A DNA stretch of 64,000 nt from Gimesia aquarii (lineage in GTDB: Bacteria; Planctomycetota; Planctomycetia; Planctomycetales; Planctomycetaceae), in contig NZ_CP037422.1 of the NCBI RefSeq assembly GCF_007748175.1, forward strand, positions 3,955,020 to 4,019,019, in the 5' to 3' direction. Shown here one piece after another: positions 29,058-37,775 of this stretch. A program made the translations under genes and the position numbers. The notes under the pieces were generated by a model, which had not been told where the DNA came from, ran no database searches, and saw nothing but the letters and a program-made list of their open reading frames with translations. Positions within the stretch are counted from its first letter, which is position 1. Every line of letters begins with the position of its first letter.

Positions 29058-30332
29058 GTGAGTGAATTTCATCCGCCGCAAGCTGGAGACAAGCTAACAA
29101 CTCGCTGCTGTGTTGTCGGCGGTGGTCCTGCCGGCCTCTTCTTGGGTTATCTGCTGGGACGAGCCGGCGTTGAAGTGATTGTGTTAGAGAAGCATCAAGA
29201 TTTCTTACGCGATTTCCGCGGTGACACGATTCATCCCTCGACTCTAGAGTTAATGCATGAATTGGGCATTCTTGAGGAATTTCTCCAAATTGCGGATAAG
29301 CACTTTGATTCACTCGCACTTAATCTCGAAGGTAAGCAAATTGAAGGGCCTTACTTTACTCATCTGCCCACCAAATGCAAATTTATCACATTTGCTCCGC
29401 AATGGGATTTTCTCAATCTCATCGCCGAACATGCCAGCAAATATCCCAACTTTCAAGTTCACATGCAAGCTCAGGCAACAGACCTGATTCGTCAAGGTGA
29501 TCAGATTACAGGAGTGAAGGTAAATGGTGTTAATGGAGAATATGAAATCCATGCCAACCTCATTGTGGGCGCCGATGGACGAGGTTCTCAAATGCGCATC
29601 GACGCGGGAGTGAAAATTGTTGAAAAGGGAATTCCCATCGATGTGCTCTGGTTTCGAATCAAAAAATCAGGTGACTCAATCGATCATACGCTGGGACGTA
29701 TCAAAAATGGTCGAATGCTGGTCACGATTGATCGTGGAGACTACTTTCAAACGGGAATGATCATTCACAAAGGTTATTTCGATGAACTGAAACAGGAAGG
29801 ACTTGAAGAATTTCGAAACAAGGTTACTGACATGCTTCCGCATCTGGCGGAGGGAATCGCAGAGATTGTTGACTGGAATCAGGTGCGACTGCTGAGTGTT
29901 CAATTAAACCATATTACCAATTGGGCGCAACCAGGATTGCTGTTTATAGGAGACGCAGCACACGCGATGTCTCCCGTTGGTGGAGTCGGTGTAAATCTGG
30001 CAGTACAAGATGCAGTCGCTACTGCAAACTTGCTTGCCGACAAGCTCTATAAAGGTAATGTCACACTCGATGACCTGAAACAGGTGCAACTCCGGCGTGA
30101 GGCACCAGCACTCAAAACGCAACGAATGCAGGTTTTCGCTCACCAACGGCTCTTTGGTAAACAGACACCAGCCGGTAGACCGGTCTCAATTTCCTGGGGG
30201 TTTCGAAAAGTAGCAGGTTTGTTCGCTCCTCTTCTCAGACAAAAAGCAGGCAAAATCATTGGCCTCGGCTTCCTGCCCGAACATATCCAGACTCCAGAGC
30301 GGGCTCCTAAGGAAACAGCCACAACGACTTAA
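29058..30332 (+). CDS. FAD-dependent monooxygenase
   Basis: A 424-residue flavoprotein of the p-hydroxybenzoate hydroxylase/UbiH class. VVGGGPAGLFLGYLLGRAG is the dinucleotide-binding fold, VGADGRGS the DG motif, and FIGDAAHAMSPVGGVGVNLAVQDA the second FAD-contacting motif. It would insert oxygen using NAD(P)H, but the substrate cannot be read from sequence. The GTG start is secure: AGGAGGT ends eight bases upstream, a near-perfect ribosome site. No ubiquinone or secondary-metabolite genes are adjacent. Confidence 0.9.
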   Translation: MSEFHPPQAGDKLTTRCCVVGGGPAGLFLGYLLGRAGVEVIVLEKHQDFLRDFRGDTIHPSTLELMHELGILEEFLQIADKHFDSLALNLEGKQIEGPYFTHLPTKCKFITFAPQWDFLNLIAEHASKYPNFQVHMQAQATDLIRQGDQITGVKVNGVNGEYEIHANLIVGADGRGSQMRIDAGVKIVEKGIPIDVLWFRIKKSGDSIDHTLGRIKNGRMLVTIDRGDYFQTGMIIHKGYFDELKQEGLEEFRNKVTDMLPHLAEGIAEIVDWNQVRLLSVQLNHITNWAQPGLLFIGDAAHAMSPVGGVGVNLAVQDAVATANLLADKLYKGNVTLDDLKQVQLRREAPALKTQRMQVFAHQRLFGKQTPAGRPVSISWGFRKVAGLFAPLLRQKAGKIIGLGFLPEHIQTPERAPKETATTT

Positions 30333-30468
30333 CAAAAGTCAATTTGATTCAGATTAAATACTGGATAAGAAACTGGCTTCTCAATCTACCGAATGGTTAA
30401 AATGAAAACGGTTTTGGTATTCCCAGATCAAGATCCAGACTCGAAATCAATAACACGACGAGGTCAAG

Positions 30469-31488
30469 ATGGGCAGAAGCTTAATCGTCACATTACTGTT
30501 TTCTCTGATATGTAACTTATCTCCCTCACTCCTGGCGGGAGACAAAACAGTCAGTCCCTCAGCAATCAAAACTGCAATACAGAAATCGATTCCTCTTATT
30601 GAAAAGGCATCTGCTGGCTCTGCGCGCGAGCGAAAATGCTTTACCTGTCATAATCAGGCAATGGCAGTGCTAGTGCTAGCTGAAGCAAAGAAACGCGGCT
30701 TTACCATTGACGAAGCCAACTTTCAGTTGCAGGTTGATCATACAGTCGCTCACCTCAAACGAGGATTGAAAAACTATCATTCCGGGAAAGGACAAGGTGG
30801 CGGTCCCGATACTGCTAGTTATGCCCTTTGGGCGCTCGAACTGTCAGATTATAAACCAAATACAATCACTTCAGCTGTCACAAGCTATCTATTAGAGCGA
30901 AACAAAGACAAAGTGCACTGGATTCGAAATTCCACCCGCCCCCCTTCCATGTCCAGTGATACCAATACGAATTATTTTGTGATTCGTGCACTGAAAACTT
31001 ATGGCACTGAAGATCAGTCTCCTCTCATTGAAACACGCATCAAACAGGCACAACAATGGCTGCTCAAGTTAAAACCAGATTCAACAGAAGAACGGGTGTT
31101 TCAACTGCGATCCTATCTCTATCTGGACGTAGAAGAATCAATCGTCAAGACCTCGATCAGAGAATTGATTCAATTGCAAAACGAAGACGGAGGATGGTCG
31201 CAACTCCCCAGTATGAACAGTGACGCGTATGCCACCGGAACCGTACTCGTCGCACTATTGCGTTCCGGACAAGTTCCAACAGATGATTCCGTAATTATAC
31301 GAGGGATTGCATATCTCCTAGACTCTCAGCTCCCAGATGGTTCCTGGCATATCATCAGCCGGGCAAAACCTTTTCAAACTTATTTCGAGACCGGTTACCC
31401 GCATAACAAAGATCAATTTATTTCAGTTACTGCCGGTAGTTGGGCAACAGTTGCTCTATTACTGATGCTCCCGGAAACGAAATCATAA
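30469..31488 (+). CDS. Squalene-cyclase-like repeat protein with one CxxCH
   Basis: A 339-residue exported protein. After a signal peptide (cleavage near LLAGD), KCFTCHNQ (Cys57, Cys60, His61) matches the haem c attachment motif. The rest has the helical repeats of the prenyltransferase/squalene-cyclase alpha-alpha barrel, with QW-like motifs EDGGWSQ and PDGSWHI. The catalytic DXDD of true squalene cyclases is not visible, so cyclisation is unlikely. Such haem-linked barrels occur in planctomycetes with unknown role. GAGGT before the ATG supports the start. Confidence 0.8.
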   Translation: MGRSLIVTLLFSLICNLSPSLLAGDKTVSPSAIKTAIQKSIPLIEKASAGSARERKCFTCHNQAMAVLVLAEAKKRGFTIDEANFQLQVDHTVAHLKRGLKNYHSGKGQGGGPDTASYALWALELSDYKPNTITSAVTSYLLERNKDKVHWIRNSTRPPSMSSDTNTNYFVIRALKTYGTEDQSPLIETRIKQAQQWLLKLKPDSTEERVFQLRSYLYLDVEESIVKTSIRELIQLQNEDGGWSQLPSMNSDAYATGTVLVALLRSGQVPTDDSVIIRGIAYLLDSQLPDGSWHIISRAKPFQTYFETGYPHNKDQFISVTAGSWATVALLLMLPETKS

Positions 31489-31660
31489 CGTTGAACTCTC
31501 ATACCATATCAATGAAATTTGGATGAGAATAAAAATTGATTTCGCAATTTCGTTCCTTTCTGTTATAAAACGTCAACAACCTGAAACAGATGGGCCAGCC
31601 CATGACACAGACGCAGCCTGTTACATTAATGAAATATGAATCTCAGAAAGATCGCAGATT

Positions 31661-32509
31661 ATGTTTACTCGTATCGCCAATGGATGGGAATTAACGAAAC
31701 AAAGCTATCGTGTTTTGATGCTGGATAAAGAGCTACTTCTATTCCCACTCATGAGTGGCTTTTCCTGTTTGTTGGTACTTGGTAGTTTTGCGGCACCTCT
31801 CTGGAACAGTAAATATATCAATGTGATCATGAATGATCAGCAGGTCCCCCATGATCCGATCGCGTATGCGATTCTCTTTGCATTTTATTTCGTGAATTAC
31901 TTCGTCATCATCTTTTTTAATTCAGGTTTGATGGCATGTGCGATTATTCGACTGAAAGGAGGAAATCCAACCGTTGGCGACGGATTCCGAGCTGCGATGA
32001 ATCGACTGCCACAAATTGCAGGATGGGCACTGGTGAGTGCCACAGTAGGGTTCATCTTAAAAATGATCGAATCCCGCTCCGAAAAAATGGGACAGTTTGT
32101 TGCTGGCCTGCTCGGCATGGCCTGGTCAATTACGACCTACTTCGTTATCCCTGTTCTGGTTGTGGAAAAGAAAAATCCCTTTGAAGCCATGAAACGTTCC
32201 GTCGGGATTCTTCGTGAAACTTGGGGAGAGTCTCTCGTTGCCAATTTTGGGATCGGCATGATTGTCTTTCTCGTGATGATTCCAGTCATCTTGCTTATAG
32301 TTTCTGGTGGCTTTGTCATTGCGTCAGGAAATGTCGTCATGGGAAGCATCTTCATGGTCATCGGACTGATATTAATCTTGTTAATCTCGCTCGTTTCATC
32401 AGCCATTCATTCTATTCTCATCGCAGCACTTTATATGTTTGCCGCAGAAGATGAAGTCCCACAACAATTTGATCAGTCACTGATCGCCCATGCCTTTGCA
32501 CACAAGTAG
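31661..32509 (+). CDS. DUF6159-type polytopic membrane protein
   Basis: A 282-residue integral membrane protein with about five or six hydrophobic segments (LFPLMSGFSCLLVLGSFA, AILFAFYFVNYFVIIFF, a pair around 110-170, then VFLVMIPVILLIV and VIGLILILLISLV). The start FTRIANGWELTKQSYRVLMLDKELLLFP and the central EKKNPFEAMKRSVGILRETWGE are typical of the DUF6159 family. Function is not known. Confidence 0.82.
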   Translation: MFTRIANGWELTKQSYRVLMLDKELLLFPLMSGFSCLLVLGSFAAPLWNSKYINVIMNDQQVPHDPIAYAILFAFYFVNYFVIIFFNSGLMACAIIRLKGGNPTVGDGFRAAMNRLPQIAGWALVSATVGFILKMIESRSEKMGQFVAGLLGMAWSITTYFVIPVLVVEKKNPFEAMKRSVGILRETWGESLVANFGIGMIVFLVMIPVILLIVSGGFVIASGNVVMGSIFMVIGLILILLISLVSSAIHSILIAALYMFAAEDEVPQQFDQSLIAHAFAHK

Positions 32510-32588
32510 AGAGGCCTGATATCCCAGTCACATTTTTTGACAGGAGAGCGAATCGAAGAGATTTTAGGAACTTTTTCAGGAGTATTAA

Positions 32589-32631
32589 TCTCTAATATGA
32601 AACAGTCTTGTTATTTGTTTCATATTAGAGA
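32589..32631 (+). promoter_or_regulatory. Perfect 15-bp hairpin in the leader of the next gene
   Basis: TCTCTAATATGAAAC (32589-32603) and GTTTCATATTAGAGA (32617-32631) are exact inverted repeats around a 13-base loop. They end 14 bases before the ATG at 32646, next to where its ribosome site would lie. No T run follows, which argues against a simple terminator for the upstream gene; a leader structure is more likely. Confidence 0.55.
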
Positions 32632-32645
32632 GGCTATCAGAAATC

Positions 32646-33479
32646 ATGCCCAGACTTACGACTTCCACAACTGTTTGTTTGCTTATTGTCTGTACTCTGC
32701 TGGCGACCTCTGTCTCTCATGCGGCAGTCATTGTTGAGTTTAAGTCACTTAAAATCGACTTTACGAATCCTAAAGACGCCTCGGCTAAAGCCAGTTGGTC
32801 TCCTGCCAATAAATTATCGATAACCGATGAAGGACTCGGATGGGACGGACCAGCCAATGCTTCCGTAGATGGATGGATTCAAACGAAACCACTGGCCGTT
32901 GGCTTGTCGTGGAGAACTGCGACTTCGATCTCTCTGCAAGTCACCATTGATCCAAAACCTAAAGAATTCATTTTGCCCAATGGTCAAAAATCGACTCCTT
33001 ACGCAGGACGGGTTTTTGCGCGGTATTCTCCCGACATGAAACACTGGTCGACCTGGCAGGAATTACAGTCTACCGATCTTGGTCAAAATCCTCCGAAAAA
33101 ATCAGGAAGGCACTTCTCTGGCAGACTGACTGTCCCTAATCGTGCGAGACATCCATATGGACTTTTACTTTCCGAATATTCGAAACAGGATGTTCCCTGG
33201 AAAAGTGATGAGGAAGCAGCGGTCGACTGGATTTTGAAGCAGCAACCTGACTTCTTCTCGAAACATCTCCCTTTCATCGGTTATGTCGAATTTCTGTTTG
33301 AAGGAGGCATGTATGGAAATCAACGGATCCGATCCTTCAATGCGGATCTCTCATACGCCTTAAGTGGACTCCATGCCATTCCGAGAGACAAGGACGTTTA
33401 CAAAAACCGAGATTCCGTTCCCTGGAGATTCAAAGCAACAGGGATAAAAAATATTGAGATACTACCTAATCAGAAATGA
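32646..33479 (+). CDS. Secreted protein of unknown function
   Basis: A 277-residue protein with a signal peptide (VCLLIVCTLLATSVSHA). The mature part looks like an all-beta domain: LSITDEGLGWDGPANASVDGWIQTKPLAVG resembles a jelly-roll segment, and RVFARYSPDMKHWSTWQEL resembles sugar-binding or sialidase-like strands. I assign no family. The start codon lies 14 bases after the hairpin described above. It converges with a phosphodiesterase gene 21 bases away. Confidence 0.7.
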   Translation: MPRLTTSTTVCLLIVCTLLATSVSHAAVIVEFKSLKIDFTNPKDASAKASWSPANKLSITDEGLGWDGPANASVDGWIQTKPLAVGLSWRTATSISLQVTIDPKPKEFILPNGQKSTPYAGRVFARYSPDMKHWSTWQELQSTDLGQNPPKKSGRHFSGRLTVPNRARHPYGLLLSEYSKQDVPWKSDEEAAVDWILKQQPDFFSKHLPFIGYVEFLFEGGMYGNQRIRSFNADLSYALSGLHAIPRDKDVYKNRDSVPWRFKATGIKNIEILPNQK

Positions 33480-33500
33480 CAATTATTTGAATGCATTCTG

Positions 33501-34328
33501 TTATTTTTCCGCATCCTGATCAACGTCTCTCCAAACCTGACGACACTCCAAAGGATAGTCCGTCAACATCCCATCGATTCCAGCAGTTCGTACTTGATTC
33601 CAAACAACAGGGTTCTGACGCGCCTCACCAGACCCTGCAAAATTAAAAAGAATCTGTTTTCCCTGTTTTCTGAGATGATCCACTTCCGCTTTTTCAGGAA
33701 TATAAGTAAGCAGAAAAACATCCAGCAAATTCTCCTGTAAACGAGCATCGATACTCTTTCGGTTCACGTTCTGACCAATCCGAAGACCAGGATTCAACTG
33801 CTTCAGACGCTTGCTCATTGCTGCACTTTGGTCGAAGGCAAAACAATCATCAAATAGAGCATATTTTTCAATCAAATCAACGAGCTTCTTTTCCCCTTTG
33901 AAATTCACCTGCTTGATATTAAGAGCGATGATCGTACTATCTTTTTTTCTAGCTTTGATCAATTGAAGTGTTTGTTCCAATGAGGGAATCCGTGTCTCAG
34001 AAAAAAAAGGATCAAACCAACTCCCAGCATCAAGTTGCTGCGCATCGGCCCATGTAATATTTTGGATTGACCTTGCTCCCCCATTCGTTGTTCGTGCCAG
34101 GCTATCATCATGGATAATGACTAACTCACCATCTTTTGTTGTACGAATATCAAGTTCAAAACCAATCCTCAAATCCAGACAGGCACGAAAAGCCGGTAAG
34201 GTATTTTCAGGGGCATGCCGTAACAATCCCCGGTGTGCAATCAATACAGGATCAGCAGCCATCATTATCTGAGAAGTGATCAAAAAACTAAAAGCGATTG
34301 CCGTGTGGAAAAAAACTTGAAATTTCAT
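33501..34328 (-). CDS. Glycerophosphodiester phosphodiesterase
   Basis: A 275-residue exported member of the GDPD family (TIM barrel). After a signal peptide (cleavage near MAA), HRGLLRHAPENTLPAF carries the catalytic His and the Glu metal ligand. FELDIRTTKDGELVIIHDDSLARTTNG adds the EXD ligands and second His. It splits glycerophosphodiesters into glycerol 3-phosphate and an alcohol, recovering phosphate from lipids. I chose the ATG at 34328 because GAGGA stands five bases upstream; an ATG two codons earlier overlaps that site. Confidence 0.92.
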   Translation of the reverse strand: MKFQVFFHTAIAFSFLITSQIMMAADPVLIAHRGLLRHAPENTLPAFRACLDLRIGFELDIRTTKDGELVIIHDDSLARTTNGGARSIQNITWADAQQLDAGSWFDPFFSETRIPSLEQTLQLIKARKKDSTIIALNIKQVNFKGEKKLVDLIEKYALFDDCFAFDQSAAMSKRLKQLNPGLRIGQNVNRKSIDARLQENLLDVFLLTYIPEKAEVDHLRKQGKQILFNFAGSGEARQNPVVWNQVRTAGIDGMLTDYPLECRQVWRDVDQDAEK

Positions 34329-34515
34329 CAACATCCTCGTCTGACATACGAAAGTCTTGAACTTGAAAACTCTTAATCACTAGTACAATAATAAAGAACT
34401 CGAAGATAAAAAGCAGGTCACTTGATCAAAGATTATCCTTGATGTCACACTCAAGTCCCATCTATCATCTTATTAACGGTTCATCTTGATCATGACACCA
34501 ACTTTGGAAAACACC

Positions 34516-36588
34516 ATGAAATACAAAACATCGCTGCTTCTGGCTCTGACATTCATGACAAACTCTTTATTTGCTGAAGAGGTTGAAATTCAGTTGAACT
34601 TAACAGCAAATAATTATCAGAACCACATCACACGATCAGCCAAACAGGGCTACTCTCTATTAGATGCCAGCGTATACCCTGGTAAAAAAGGAGATCGCTT
34701 TGCTGCCCTCAGCATCAGACGACGAAACCAGAGAGAGAGAAAATCACATCATGGTTTGACCAAACAGAAACTTGATGAAAAAGTAAGACAATACGCCGCA
34801 GAGGGATTTCAACCTGTTGCCATCAGTGGCTATGAAAAAAAAGGGACATCTCGATTCGCCGTAATATGGGAAAAGTTATATCAAGCTGATCACATTCTGA
34901 GGCATTCCTTAACAGATCAAAAACTACAGACAACATTAGAAGAATTAAAACAGCAAGGTTACGCCCCCGTCAAAATGGATGGCTACACGCTGAAAAACCA
35001 ACCCATGCATGCAGGTATCTGGACCAAACAAACAAAAACAGCCTGGGAAGCAACCTGCAATATTCCCATCACTGATTTTCCCAAGGTACTGTCAGATTTT
35101 GCTTCTCGCGGATTTCGTCTCTCAGATCTCTGTGGATTCACAGTCAACGAGAAACCGTTTTATCACGCGCTCTGGCTAAAAGAGACTGACCCTGCCTGGA
35201 TTGCGCAATTCCATTTATCGTTAGCTGACTTTCATAAGACGGTAAAAAAAATGAAAGCCGACAAATACCAATTAGCTAACATCGATGGATATCGCGTTAA
35301 CAACAAGCCTTATTTCACTACAATCTGGGAACAGCCTGAGCCAAACCAGGAACTTTCCCTCCCAACCTGGAACACAGCAGACGAAATTCCGATCTCAGGA
35401 TTAGATCAGAAAGAACTCTCTTCCCTCGATACTTCCATCAAGGAATTTCTTCTGGAACACCATCCTCCAGGAGCCTCCATCGCAGTCAGTTATCGTGGTC
35501 GACTCGTCTATGCCCGTGGTTTTGGGTATGCGGACAAGGAACTGAAACAGGTTGTGCAGCCCGACAACATGTTCCGAATTGCCAGCATCTCAAAGCCCAT
35601 TACTGCGGTTGCTACTATGAAACTCATCGAGCAAAAAAAACTGTCATTGGACTCGAAAGTCTTTGACATTTTGAAAGATTATCAGAAACAGCTCGCCAAA
35701 CAAGGTGTTGATTCGAGACTGAAAGAGATTACGGTTCGTCATTTATTACATCATACAGCTGGCTGGGACCGAAGTGTTTCATTTGACCCTATGTTCCGCT
35801 CTGTTTATTTCGCAAAGCAACTTGGCAAAACGCCTCCTGCGGAAATCGAAGACATTATTCAAATGATGATCAAGCAGCCTCTCGATTTTAATCCCGGAGA
35901 GCGTTACGCCTACTCAAATTTTGGTTATTGTTTACTAGGTCGAATCATCGAAGCCGTAACGAAGCACCCCTATCAACAGTATGTTGAAGAGGCCGTGTTC
36001 ACACCACTACACATAACAAATACGAAAATGGGAAAAACGCTTTTGAAACACCGCAAGCAAAATGAAGTTAAGTATTATAGCCCCTCGCTTGGTACTTCCG
36101 TATTTGATCAGAACAACCCAAAGCGGGTACCATCTCCCTATGGCGCATGGTATCTGGAAGCAATGGATTCTCACGGTGCCTGGATTGCATCGGCCCCCGA
36201 TTTAGTACGATTTGCTGCTGCTTTTGACAGAACTGATCAATGTCCGATTTTGAAAGCACCAACCATTTCACAAATGTTTGAACGCCCCTCTGGACTTGCC
36301 GGTTATGATGCAAATGGTAATCCTAAAGCGGCCTACTATGCTTGTGGGTGGATGGTGAGACCCATTGATAGTGCAGGCAATGCAAACCATTGGCACGCGG
36401 GATCTCTTTCAGGAACATCCACTCTGCTGGTGAGACGTCTCGACCGGATCAACTGGGCCATCTTATTTAACACACGAAATGGCAAAGACCAGAAGCGTCT
36501 CTCCTCGCTGATTGATGGTCCGATGCATGAATGGATTGATCAAATCGAACACTGGCCTGAAAAAGATCAATTCACAATAGACGAGTAA
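34516..36588 (+). CDS. BTRD1-repeat protein fused to a class C beta-lactamase-like serine hydrolase
   Basis: A 690-residue exported protein (signal peptide about residues 1-20). Residues about 30-275 hold five repeats of some 50 residues, each ending in a GY...FAAIWEK-like line (AVIWEK, AGIWTK, HALWLK, TTIWEQ). This is the pattern of bacterial tandem repeat domain 1. The C-terminal half is a serine hydrolase with SISK (Ser357, Lys360), YSN (YAYSNFGY) and HAG (HWHAGS) in the canonical order. This combination also occurs in fungal polyglycine hydrolases. It probably cleaves a peptide or ester rather than a beta-lactam. An upstream ATG at 34492 is possible. Confidence 0.88.
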   Translation: MKYKTSLLLALTFMTNSLFAEEVEIQLNLTANNYQNHITRSAKQGYSLLDASVYPGKKGDRFAALSIRRRNQRERKSHHGLTKQKLDEKVRQYAAEGFQPVAISGYEKKGTSRFAVIWEKLYQADHILRHSLTDQKLQTTLEELKQQGYAPVKMDGYTLKNQPMHAGIWTKQTKTAWEATCNIPITDFPKVLSDFASRGFRLSDLCGFTVNEKPFYHALWLKETDPAWIAQFHLSLADFHKTVKKMKADKYQLANIDGYRVNNKPYFTTIWEQPEPNQELSLPTWNTADEIPISGLDQKELSSLDTSIKEFLLEHHPPGASIAVSYRGRLVYARGFGYADKELKQVVQPDNMFRIASISKPITAVATMKLIEQKKLSLDSKVFDILKDYQKQLAKQGVDSRLKEITVRHLLHHTAGWDRSVSFDPMFRSVYFAKQLGKTPPAEIEDIIQMMIKQPLDFNPGERYAYSNFGYCLLGRIIEAVTKHPYQQYVEEAVFTPLHITNTKMGKTLLKHRKQNEVKYYSPSLGTSVFDQNNPKRVPSPYGAWYLEAMDSHGAWIASAPDLVRFAAAFDRTDQCPILKAPTISQMFERPSGLAGYDANGNPKAAYYACGWMVRPIDSAGNANHWHAGSLSGTSTLLVRRLDRINWAILFNTRNGKDQKRLSSLIDGPMHEWIDQIEHWPEKDQFTIDE

Positions 36589-36615
36589 AGTCAGTTCGAT
36601 CAGTGATTACACTAA

Positions 36616-37716
36616 CTACTTCAAATGCGTATCAAAAAACTGGTAGGCAGTTTCACGTGTTTCAACAGGAAAGTCGTGTCCTGCTTTAGGGTAAACCGCC
36701 TGTAAGTTTTCTTCTTTTCCAGCTAGCTTATAAATTGGTTTTGCGATTTGAATGACATCTCTCACACCAGACACTTCGAAGTTACTGTCGCTAATCGGCG
36801 AACAAGCCAGGAAGGCCCGTGGTGCAAAACCTGCCACGATTTCCGTAAAATCAAAAGGTACCAAATCGGGATCATTCTGATATCGACTATTAATCAAAGG
36901 CATATAACGGTCACTGGTCCAGCCTTTCAGCTTTCCTCCATAATATTTGTGAAAACGCGTGAAACCACAACTGGAAACCAATGCCTTGATCCGCTCATCA
37001 AAGGCAGCCGTAAACATCGTATTATGCCCACCCAACGAGTGCCCGATGCAACCGATCTTGTCTCGATTAACATAATCTAACGACTGCAAAAGGTCTATCG
37101 ATCGCATGTTGTCGTAGATCGCCTTCATCGTTCCGCTCCGATATTCAGGATGTGCCTTGAAATCATATGAGTATTCACCAAATGAAGGATAATCGGGAGC
37201 CAGCGAGACATAGCCACGCTTGGCTAATTCAAGTGCATATTTCAGATTGGGAAAACCTCGAATGCCAGATGGTTCTTCTTTGCCAATTTTTGAATTGGTC
37301 TGATGCAGACACAATACTGACGGCACCGGATGTTGTTTCGTGGCGGATTGAGGAACAAACAAATAAGCGTGCACTCTTTGTTTGGGGTCATCCGTATGAT
37401 AGGAAATCTTGAATCGTTTGGTGGAACCAATCGTGTTTTCTTCGAGTACTTTCATATCTAATGGGATTGGCTTCACAGGATGAGGTAATTCTCCCATAAC
37501 GGTTTGCATATTCGCTAGTATATGGCTCCTGCGTTTTTCCCAATCGTTCCACGTTTTGATCGGCTGTTTTCCCCCTTTTTGATCCAGATAATAAGATAGA
37601 TCAAGGTGCTCTTGATAAACAGGAGTCCTTTTACTCTCCACCTGCTTTTGCCCCGAAGCCATGAGCCAGGATACACTCGCCAAAAAACAAATCACTAGTC
37701 CAAAGAATCTCAACAT
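36616..37716 (-). CDS. Secreted alpha/beta hydrolase (acetyl-xylan-esterase/dienelactone type)
   Basis: A 366-residue exported esterase. A signal peptide (FFGLVICFLASVSWLMA) is followed by a region typical of planctomycete esterases (TVMGELPHPVKPIPLDMKV). The catalytic core has IGCIGHSLGGHNTMF with the nucleophile Ser, and KAGHDFP with the His near the end. Substrate is likely a polysaccharide acetyl or other ester, given the neighbouring beta-helix protein and the sulfatase and deacetylase elsewhere in the window. It converges with the BTRD1 hydrolase gene. Confidence 0.86.
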   Translation of the reverse strand: MLRFFGLVICFLASVSWLMASGQKQVESKRTPVYQEHLDLSYYLDQKGGKQPIKTWNDWEKRRSHILANMQTVMGELPHPVKPIPLDMKVLEENTIGSTKRFKISYHTDDPKQRVHAYLFVPQSATKQHPVPSVLCLHQTNSKIGKEEPSGIRGFPNLKYALELAKRGYVSLAPDYPSFGEYSYDFKAHPEYRSGTMKAIYDNMRSIDLLQSLDYVNRDKIGCIGHSLGGHNTMFTAAFDERIKALVSSCGFTRFHKYYGGKLKGWTSDRYMPLINSRYQNDPDLVPFDFTEIVAGFAPRAFLACSPISDSNFEVSGVRDVIQIAKPIYKLAGKEENLQAVYPKAGHDFPVETRETAYQFFDTHLK

Positions 37717-37775
37717 CCTGGGCTCGCCTTTCGGTCAGGAAACAAATACAGTTCAGGCAGTCTCTCGGAAAAGCT

